Shown here: in pieces, positions 56,435-64,000 of the stretch
Position numbering within the stretch: position 1 is the stretch's first letter
How the letters are laid out: each line of letters starts with the position of its first letter
Source: Lyophyllum atratum
Taxonomy: Eukaryota > Basidiomycota > Agaricomycetes > Agaricales > Lyophyllaceae
Length of the DNA stretch: 64,000 nucleotides
Assembly: GCA_014905825.1 (NCBI GenBank)
Contig: JACGCN010000004.1
Location: forward strand, 2,521,384 to 2,585,383
Direction of reading: 5' to 3'
Translations under genes and position numbers: made by a program
The notes under the pieces: model-generated
The model's database searches: none
Told to the model about the DNA's origin: nothing
Seen by the model: the letters and a program-made list of their open reading frames with translations, nothing else

Positions 56435-57202
56435 ATGGAAGAAACCGACCTACTTGACAACGACGACCTACCGGAAATTGGTCCCGAGGCCGATTCCGAC
56501 TCTGATTCTGATTAAGGGTTTCCCTTCACTATTTTATTTCTAACCCAACTTCCCATTTCACTTTCGAAGTTGCCTTTTCAAATTGCGCAACTCCAAGGGG
56601 TTTTCTGGCAATGAAGGGATCTGAGCCTGTCGCCGTTCTTACATTTTCTTGATTCCTTTTGTTTTTCCTTGACTTATTTTCACACCAGATATTGACAAGA
56701 CGACTTCAAGAAATTCACAAAACAGCAAATTTATTATGTACAAGTATTTTTTCGTTACCGAGCTAGAGGCTGAGCCTCGGATTGTCGCTTACCTCTTCAT
56801 CAGTCGGCTCGTCAACCTCTTTCTTGGGAGGAACCCCATATGCGTGTTGAGGATGGCATGGGTCTCCCAAATTTTCTTCTCAACTTCTTCCATATATCCT
56901 CGCGTGTTCCACGTCACGGAGGACCTGGTCTTTGGTCATGTTCGCGTGATACGGGCCTCGGTGAAGGTCGCAGATGATTCCACAGTTCATCAGGCGCATG
57001 GCCGGCGTGAGGGTGGGCCCTGTATGGTCTGAGCACTGCAACCTTGATTTTGCGCATTTCTACGAGTCTGCCTGCACCGGCGGAATGTTGCACCTCGGTA
57101 CTCACTTACCGAGGTTTTCATGATGCGGATACCGAGGTTCGCTGAGCTCGACTTGTTCACCATTTCCATACTCGTCTGCACGTGATGTAGGCCACCGGTC
57201 CC
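56435..57202. pseudogene. relic convergent gene ends (block III copy)
   Basis: Third copy of the relics described at 16483-17250, in the same order and state of decay, so the decay predates block duplication. Confidence 0.65.
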
Positions 57203-57445
57203 CTGAGGCCTACCTCCTAGCTAGTGCGAGAGGAGGTGCGACGGATAAACCAGGTGCGAAACCAGGTGCGACGGTAAAAACCAGTTGTCAGGTGAGGTGC
57301 GAAACCAGGTGCGAGAGCAGGTGCGACGGATAAACCAGGTGCGAGAGGAGGTGCGACGGGTGAGGGGAGGTGCGAATGGTACAAGGGGAGGTGCGAAGCC
57401 AGGTGCGAATGGTACAAGGGGAGGTGCGAGAACAGGTTTGGCATG

Positions 57446-57526
57446 GACACATGGTATACTTGGTTATCACGCACGCTTTGTCTGCGACTCAGCTGGCGGT
57501 CCCGGGTTCAATCCCCGGGTGTCTCA
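57446..57526 (+). tRNA. tRNA-like sequence, copy 8
   Basis: Block III equivalent of copies 3 and 6 (acceptor 3' strand GTGTCTC). Confidence 0.45.
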
Positions 57527-58298
57527 TGCATATCCTTAGGCATAATGTTTTATAATTGTGATCTTTCTTTGCACCTTTCTCTCAAAACGTCGTGTTTCTA
57601 GTGATTTTTGCGTGAATGCCGACGGGGTAAAGTTGCGTGCTCTTGGAAGTAAATAAGTCACGTGATGTGGACCGTCATTCAGCGTAATTGAGGTGTAAAG
57701 TGGAAAAAGTGGAAACCCAGGTGCGAAACCAGGTGCGACGGATAACCCAGGTGCGAGACCAGGTGAGAGAGGAGGTGCGCCGGATGAGGGGAGGTGCGAA
57801 TGGTACAAGGTGAGGTGTGGAACCAGGTGCGACGGGTAACCCAGGATGGACAACACAGGTGCGACGGATGGGGGAGGTGCGACAGCAGGTGCAAGAGGTA
57901 CAAGGGGAGGTGCGAAACCAGGTTCGACGGAGTACAAGGGGAGGTGCCAAACCAGGTGCGAGACCAGGTCCGATGTCAAGTGCGAGAGCAGATGCGAGAC
58001 TAGGTAGGAGGGGAGGTTTGAGACCAGGTGCGAGAGCACATGCAAGAGTAGGTGGGAGACCAATACCAGGTAAATTTCGAAGTTGAAGTGAAGTTATCCT
58101 CAGAAATAATAGGGAGAAATGGCTCATTAATGGTGATGACGCTCACTTACGCTTCCTTACGGTGGACTACGGTGGGAGACTTAGGGTTAGGGCTGCATCC
58201 GTTGATCAGACTGATAAGAGATTGCCGTTGATGAAAAGGATCGTCTTTCTTCATCTCAACCATATCCACCGCTCAACTCACATTCATTCAACATCCTC

Positions 58299-58551
58299 AT
58301 GGGCGCCGAGAACTTTTTCAAATGCGGGCATGCATGCGTCCATGCACTGGACAGTTCTGCTAGAATCCAGTATGCGTCGGTGCAATACACGTACCGCGGC
58401 GAGGCCGTCTTAGTTGGTCTGGTGCCGGTATGGCACAAGAAGGGAAGTATCTGGAAGAGGCATGCCGCTTCTCGGAAACAGCATCCCAAATGCAATGCAG
58501 CGCAATGCCGTTTATTTTCCGCACCTGGGTCTTGCGCCGGAAACCCTTCCT
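58299..58551 (+). pseudogene. truncated second copy of cluster gene 1
   Basis: Identical to 38805-39056 except for one inserted T at about 58516, which shifts the frame after NAAQCRLF. Similarity stops abruptly at 58551, where unrelated hairpin-rich sequence begins. Promoter and telobox (58181-58192) are also copied. Confidence 0.9.
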
Positions 58552-58564
58552 ACCTATATTCTTC

Positions 58565-58653
58565 CTTCCCTGTGCCGCACAGGGAAGCACCCACCGCACC
58601 GCGCAGCGGTGCACCCTCCACGGCCTCGGGGAGGGGGAACCGTCTGCGGTTCC
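58565..58653. repeat. three consecutive perfect hairpins
   Basis: 58565-58587: CTTCCCTGTG, loop CCG, CACAGGGAAG. 58596-58612: GCACCGC, loop GCA, GCGGTGC. 58636-58653: GGAACCG, loop TCTG, CGGTTCC, with an alternative partner GGAACCG at about 58667. They begin just after the duplication breakpoint. Confidence 0.85.
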
Positions 58654-59300
58654 GCTTGCACCGCGGGGAACCGCGAAGAAATGAGCCCGCTAGACGTCGT
58701 TCTTTATGGCGACGACCTCCGTGCGAATCTTTCGTCTAAACGGCAAGCCGCGTTCTTTTTGGGTAGAGGCGTTTTAGGTGGGGGGTGTGGACTCTGCGAA
58801 TGTGGTACCGGTCGGGTGGTCGGCCGCCGCCGTCATCGTCGTCGGCGACGTCGATTTTTTTCTTCTCAGTTTTGAGCTTCAAAGGTAACGGAGCGCAGGC
58901 AAGAGAGGTCGCTTGTTGGTTCTGTGTTCGCAGTGGTGTGGTAGGCCACCGCCGCCGCCGTTGTCGACGGCGACAACCATTTTTTTGTTTTCTGATTTTT
59001 AAAGGTCACTTATCGCAGGCAAGGGAGGTCGCTTGTTGGGTATGTGTTTGAGGTGGGTCGTCGTCGTCGTCGGCGGCGATGGGGACAGCCAATTTGTGAA
59101 ATTTTCAGGTTTTGCGCAGGCGGTCAATGAGGCGGGTGCTGCGTGTGATGTGGACGGTCGGCCATGTCGTCGACAACAATGCCGGGGCAATTTGTGTAAT
59201 TGTAAACTTCCGATTTGCGACTTGATTCAGCGCTTCGGTTGCACATGTTACAGTCGTTGGCGACGAGTACCGCAGAAACAATTTGATTTTGATATTTTTC
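58654..59300. repeat. degenerate repeats, no gene
   Basis: Diverged units of ~130 bp that share GCGCAGGCAAGAGAGGTCGC and TTGTTGG, then CCGCCGCCG runs and a T-rich tract (about 58890, 59010 and a weaker one at 59110). No supported coding region. Confidence 0.6.
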
Positions 59301-61260
59301 TTTGGGCGGGCAGCCGGTTTGCTTCGTGATCTGGAATGGGTCGTTCGTCTTACTAAGCATTTTGAATCTGGAATGGGTCGTTCGTCTGACTAAGCATTTT
59401 GATCGGTCTTTTCAGCCAAGTATTTCGGCCCCCCCGTGCTCCGCACCCCCCAGCGCCTTGTCGTTGCTCCGTCTTGGGGGGGCCCTGCTGTTGTCGGCGT
59501 CGCCAACATCCACGGTGTCAATATCATTATCTCTGACTCCAACCTCAATTGGTAGCAGTCATTTCCTTCTCGCTCTGTGGCCAGGGGTCTCTTTATATTT
59601 TTCTGAAAATGTTGGCGTCGTTGTTGGCGACGGTGTCGGCGACAGCATTTTTGTTTTCGCGTGCATTTGATGCAAGGACACTTCAGGATGCGCGCATTGC
59701 GATCTCATGACCCATTTTCATGTTTTGCGCCAGTGGTTTGGCGGGGAGGCAGTGGGTTTGCTTGTGATCTGGAATGGGTCGTTCGTCTTACTAAGCATTT
59801 TGATCGGTCTTTTCAGCCCAGTATTTCGGCCCCCCCGTGCTCCGCACCCCCCAGCGCCTTGTCGTTGCTCCGTCTTGGGGGGGCCCTGCTGTTGTCGGCG
59901 TCGCCAACATCCACGGTGTCAATATCATTATCTCTGACTCCAACCTCAATTGGTAGCAGTCATTTCCTTCTCGCTCTGTGGCCAGGGGTCTCTTTATATT
60001 TTTCTGAAAATGTTGGCGTCGTTGTTGGCGACGGTGTCGGCGACAGCATTTTTGTTTTCGCGTGCATTTGATGCAAGGACACTTCAGGATGCGCGCATTG
60101 CGATCTCATGACCCATTTTCATGTTTTGCGCCAGTGGTTTGGCGGGGAGGCAGTGGGTTTGCTTGTGATCTGGAATGGGTCGTTCGTCTTACTAAGCATT
60201 TTGATCGGTCTTTTCAGCCCAGTATTTCGGCCCCCCGTGCTCCGCACCCCCCAGCGCCTTGTCGTTGCTCCGTCTTGGGGGGGACCTGCTGTCGTCGGCG
60301 TCGCCAACATCCACGGTGTCAATATCATTATCTCTGACTCCAACCGCAATTGGTAGCAGTCATTTCCTTCTCGCTCTGTGGCCAGGGGTCTCTTTATATT
60401 TTTCTGAAAATGTTGGCGTCGTTGTTGGCGACGGTGTCGGCGACAGCATTTTTGTTTTCGCGTGCATTTGATGCAAGGACACTTCAGGATGCGCGCATTG
60501 CGATCTCATGACCCATTTTCATGTTTTGCGCCAGTGGTTTGGCGGGGAGGCAGTGGGTTTGCTTGTGATCTGGAATGGGTCGTTCGTCTGACTAAGCATT
60601 TTGATCGGTCTTTTCACCCCAGTATTTCGGCCCCCCGTGCTCCGCACCCCCCCGCGCCTTGTCGTTGCTCCGTCTTGGGGGGACCTGCTGTCGTCGGCGT
60701 CGCCAACATCCACGGTGTCAATATCATTATCTCTGACTCCAACCGCAATTGGTAGCAGTCATTTCCTTCTCGCTCTGTGGCCAGGGGTCTCTTTATATTT
60801 TTCTGAAAATGTTGGCATCGTTGTCGGCGACGGTGTCGGCGACAGCATTTTTGTTTTCGCGTGCATTTGATGCAATGACACTTCAGGATGCGCGCATTGC
60901 GATCTCATGACCCATTTTCATGTTTTGCGCCAGTGGTTTGGCGGGGAGGCAGTGGGTTTGCTTGTGATCTGGAATGGGTCGTTCGTCTTACTAAGCATTT
61001 TGATCGGTCTTTTCAGCCCAGTATTTCGGCCCCCCGTGCTCCGCACCCCCCAGCGCCTTGTCGTTGCTGCGACAGCATTTTTGTTTTCGCGTGCATTTGA
61101 TGCAAGGACACTTCAGGATGCGCGCATTGCGATCTCATGACCCATTTTCATGTTTTGCGCCAGTGGTTTGGCGGGGAGGCAGTGGGTTTGCTTGTGATCT
61201 GGAATGGGTCGTTCGTCTGACTAAGCATTTTGATCGGTCTTTTCACCCCAGTATTTCCGC
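59300..61260. repeat. ~400-bp satellite-like tandem array, about five units
   Basis: The landmark CCCATTTTCATGTTTTGCGC recurs at about 59711, 60112, 60512, 60911 and 61140, so the period is 399-401 bp with a last unit shortened to ~230 bp. Units also share GACTAAGCATTTTGATCGGT and GGCGTCGCCAACATCCACGG. A diverged partial unit reappears at about 63600-63700 and a weaker one at 63905. Open frames here are repeat artefacts. Confidence 0.93.
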
Positions 61261-61639
61261 CGCGTTTGGGGCGCCTTTCGTCATCGGTGTCGGCGGCGAT
61301 GGCGGCGCACATATTAACAATTTCTGATGCGAAACGTAATCGATAGCAGTCCGCTCTCTTTGCATGTCATCCCAATAGTACACAGTCTCCGCTCTTTCCC
61401 CTGAGGACATGATGCAACAATGCAACCTGACAGGGTCGCGGTAGATGCCACGGACACATCACGGAGACAACACGTACATCAATGCCCGTCTCCAAAGAGT
61501 CCAGCTCATATCAGGTAAGGCGTTTCCGTATATATTGTCTGCCATCAGGGTTCGCCGATCATATGCTGACTGCTATATATATGTATGGGGATGACCTGAC
61601 AAACTGCTCCGCCATTTTCCAAATCGCTTCCCTCATCCC

Positions 61640-63040
61640 ATGCAACCCACACTTCCCCCGGAGCTCATCCATGAAGTCGTACATCATTGCGAGCGTACCC
61701 AGTGGCGCGAGTTGAGGTTCGTCTCCCCAGCATTTAGACAGGTGGTGGACGCCGTATTCTATGACTCAGTGGAGTTGAACACGAAGGAATCGGAGTTCGA
61801 CCCAAATGGGTGGCCGTTCGTAGAGAATAGAGAGCTGACACTGCTCTCGGTAAATCGTCACATCCCGCCCCTTGTGAGGAGAGCGAAGTTCAACGTCCCG
61901 GATGACCCGTCTCGGCTCATGGACCCGGCTGTCCGGGACCTTGCAGCATTCTCGGGTGTCACCGAGGTCAGCATCATCGGCGAGGGCTGGGGGTGCGTCA
62001 TAGCAGAACCATTCTTCAGGGAGCTGTTGAGGGCGGCGAATCTGGTGAGGGTGGACCTGGTCAACCTCGACATACCGCTGGATATTTTGCTTGGCTGTAC
62101 ACAGCTTAAGCACCTGGCTCTCGACTTCGCCAGGGTAACAGAGGCAACGGAGCAGCCGGACGTTCATCAGCCATGGAGCGGCCTGGACGAGCTGTTCCTC
62201 TTCAATAGCCGGCCCACGATGGAACTGGAGAACGCGCTTAGGGTGGGGTCGGGCGTCAGGGAGTTGAGGACCTTAGGCTGTCCAGTAGGGGAGTGCAACC
62301 GTCTGGTCGACATCTTGAAGGGATCGCTGAGAAGCCTAGAGATCACAAAGCTGCATGAAGACGGTGAAGTACCCATCTCTTGTGTATTTGGTGCTTGGGC
62401 TGACTGTTCGACTGTTCAAGCGTCGAGTCTGGAGATCAATGGGGCCACGCTCCTTGAGGATCTGCGCCTTGGTTTCGTGGATTCGCGTAGCTGGGAGAGC
62501 ATCCCAGCCATTCTTGAGGACATCGGTCGCCTTCCGGATTTGCGTAAGGTCGAGATAAGGGCCGGGCATGAGCACAATGCGACGGAGGAGGACCCGGAGG
62601 ACCTGGAGGACGCGGAGGACGCGGAGGACGCGGAGGACTCGGAGGACTCGGAGGACCCGAATCCGTGGCGAAGGGTCGACGATGTGATGTTCACCCACGA
62701 GAACGAACCGACTCTGAAGATCGTGGTAATTGGCGAGCCGGAAACAGCTACGTACATCAAGAACCACATGCCACAACTCGATGGGCAGGGACGGCTTGAA
62801 GTCAGACGAGTGCAATACATTTTCAGGGTCGAGGATTATGTGAGACTTGTTGGATTGTGCTCGTCGACGGCATTTGACCAAGGTTCATGCAGGAAAATCA
62901 CTTTCGGCCGTTCCGCCTTTGACGATGTCAGCGCCCTCATTCGCTTTCACTTACCCAACCACTTTCGTTTTTCTTGCGCTTCCGAGAGAAATTGTAACAC
63001 GAGCTATGAATATATTTTATCACTGCGAATAAACGGGTGA
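61640..63040 (+). CDS. F-box-like protein with acidic repeat
   Basis: Single-exon ORF of 466 residues. The start MQPTLPPELIHEVVHHCERT, then LRFVSPAFRQVVDAVFYDSV, is the short F-box pattern (LPPELI..V) that precedes leucine-rich regions in large agaricomycete F-box families. These are substrate adaptors of SCF ubiquitin ligases. Leu-rich segments follow (LTLLSVNRHIPPLVRRAKF, LKHLALDFARV, LEDLRLGFVDS). Residues about 310-335 are a 9-bp tandem repeat encoding EDAEDAEDAEDSEDSED. The last ~60 residues after DYVRLVGLCSS lose the pattern and may include an unrecognised intron or a truncated end. No neighbouring genes. Confidence 0.7.
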   Translation: MQPTLPPELIHEVVHHCERTQWRELRFVSPAFRQVVDAVFYDSVELNTKESEFDPNGWPFVENRELTLLSVNRHIPPLVRRAKFNVPDDPSRLMDPAVRDLAAFSGVTEVSIIGEGWGCVIAEPFFRELLRAANLVRVDLVNLDIPLDILLGCTQLKHLALDFARVTEATEQPDVHQPWSGLDELFLFNSRPTMELENALRVGSGVRELRTLGCPVGECNRLVDILKGSLRSLEITKLHEDGEVPISCVFGAWADCSTVQASSLEINGATLLEDLRLGFVDSRSWESIPAILEDIGRLPDLRKVEIRAGHEHNATEEDPEDLEDAEDAEDAEDSEDSEDPNPWRRVDDVMFTHENEPTLKIVVIGEPETATYIKNHMPQLDGQGRLEVRRVQYIFRVEDYVRLVGLCSSTAFDQGSCRKITFGRSAFDDVSALIRFHLPNHFRFSCASERNCNTSYEYILSLRING

Positions 63041-63168
63041 CAACCGATAAGGACCTTTGTGCTAGGAGTGAGAATTGGATGAGGAGGGACGGGTGGACGC
63101 CTTCAACCGAGCCAGATCCCTGGACTTGTTCCTGCAATTCAGTCACCGCAACATGTTGAACAACCGGT

Positions 63169-63400
63169 GCAGGGGACCCTGTCTAAGCGCTAGTCGCTAG
63201 TAGGCAAAAATTATAACCCTGGTTACGGCACTGGATCGGACGCCGCAGGGGACCCTGTCTAAGCGCTAGTCGCTAGTAGGCAAAAATTATAACCCTGGTT
63301 ACGGCACTGGATCGGACGCCGCAGGGGACCCTGTCTAAGCGCTCGTCGCTAGTAGGCAAAAATTATAACCCTGGTTACAGCACTGGATCGGACGCCTTCA
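63169..63400. repeat. ~77-bp tandem repeat, three units
   Basis: Three near-identical units of GCAGGGGACCCTGTCTAAGC, GCTAGTCGCTAGTAGGC, AAAAATTATAACCCTGG, TTACGGCACTGGATCGGACG. Flanking sequence CCTGGACTTGTTCCTGCAAT occurs on both sides (about 63117 and 63413), pointing to a duplication boundary. Confidence 0.9.
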
Positions 63401-64000
63401 ACGGAGCCCGATCCCTGGACTTGTTCCTGCAATTCAATCACGGCAACGTGTTGAAGAACCGTGCAGGGGACCCCTACTTCACCACTGCTATTCGTCGCGG
63501 ACGAGCACTGATATAATCCGCGGGCAGTGGAACAGGAGACGGGTTCCCTGTTCGTCGTGGACGTCAGGCATGGGTAGATGGCAAGCAAGCAGGTCGTGAT
63601 CTGGAAAGGGGAGGTTTGTCTGACTAAGCATTTTGATCGGTCTTTTCACCCAAGTATTACTCCGCACCCCGCACCCCCTCCTCATTGCTCCGCAGTTCGC
63701 GGGCCTTCGGTCGCCGGCGTACAGCGCGCGGGCTGTCGTTGGCGACATCGGAAAGCTGGGTTAGGGGAGTCAGCGACAACTCTTGGCTTTCGCAGACACA
63801 CCACGCTCATCGGAGGCGGTCCCGGTTTCGGGACGCGCAGTCACTGTGAGTGGTGTGCGCGCGAGGTGCAGGAGGATGGACCGAAACAAAATTTCACTCT
63901 TGTGGTATGACAAAGCGCTTTGATCAGTCTTTTCACCCAGGAAATTCGCCTGCCCACGCTCAGTACCGCTCCGCGTTTGGACACCTCGGCTACGAGTGTT
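63401..64000. other. right edge, no gene seen
   Basis: Contains a partial copy of the 400-bp satellite (about 63600-63700) and a weaker one near 63905. No coding region is supported. Confidence 0.5.

Larger units (their letters stand above)
54716..58124 (+). repeat. composite repeat block III (internally deleted)
   Basis: 3,409-bp version of block II. It starts at CATTATACCGTCC and ends before CATTAATGG. Differences: words within the first array near 55580-55660 are replaced by words of the second array, and about 1.1 kb including one tRNA-like unit is missing at about 57350. Both transposon sites that are present are empty. It interrupts the 3' end of cluster gene 6. Confidence 0.92.

Noticed and set aside
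34148..58124. Blocks II and III as LTRs of one huge retroelement
   Set aside because: They lack TG...CA ends, contain tRNA-like units and gene relics, and the enclosed genes include no reverse transcriptase or integrase.
59661..60071. Repeated ~136-residue ORFs in the 400-bp array
   Set aside because: Identical frames recur because the DNA repeats; they start at different codons, overlap unit borders and have no domain.

Overview
The window is nuclear DNA of a filamentous basidiomycete, most likely an agaricomycete. The evidence is GT-AG introns of about 50-60 bp with CTNAC-like branch sites in nearly every gene, a TET/JBP-type oxygenase of the class expanded in mushrooms, a lineage-specific CK1-like kinase, an agaricomycete-style F-box protein, and a chromodomain Ty3/gypsy element. 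There are two ordinary host genes at the left edge; the rest is repeat- and transposon-dominated and looks like a subtelomeric or otherwise rapidly rearranging region.

Layout. (1) 1-5034: a divergent pair of host genes, a class II DAHP synthase (minus strand, running off the left edge) and an isoprenylcysteine carboxyl methyltransferase (plus strand). (2) 5035-34147: block I, a ~4.5 kb composite repeat split by two later insertions. One is an apparently intact 9.7 kb chromodomain gypsy retrotransposon (6741-16463, TSD CACTC, LTRs of equal length). The other is a 14.9 kb hAT DNA transposon (18206-33099, 8-bp TSD GGGTCGAC, 11-bp TIR). The hAT carries its transposase, a TET/JBP-like dioxygenase, a CK1-like kinase and decayed pieces of Zn2Cys6 and GATA transcription-factor genes. 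(3) 34148-38630: block II, a tandem copy of block I in which both insertion sites are empty, which proves both insertions. (4) 38636-54715: a six-gene cluster: an acidic protein, a cysteine-rich coiled-coil protein, a second 2OG-Fe(II) dioxygenase, a disordered protein, a BAH-PHD chromatin reader, and a 1574-residue protein with a Ulp1-like protease domain. (5) 54716-58124: block III, followed by the first ~420 bp of the cluster again. Block plus cluster is therefore a tandem unit with a period of 20,568 bp. (6) 58552-64000: hairpins, several tandem repeats and one F-box gene.

The composite blocks have an unusual architecture: a conserved leader with CACGTGACGTGG, a GC-rich array built from a small alphabet of 'words' that each begin GGTGCGA, an 81-bp tRNA-like sequence, and relic 3' ends of cluster genes. 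Functionally, the window contains two mobile or amplified units that each encode a nucleic-acid-dioxygenase-like enzyme together with chromatin or signalling proteins. All exon models were made by eye; no alignment, HMM or expression evidence was available.
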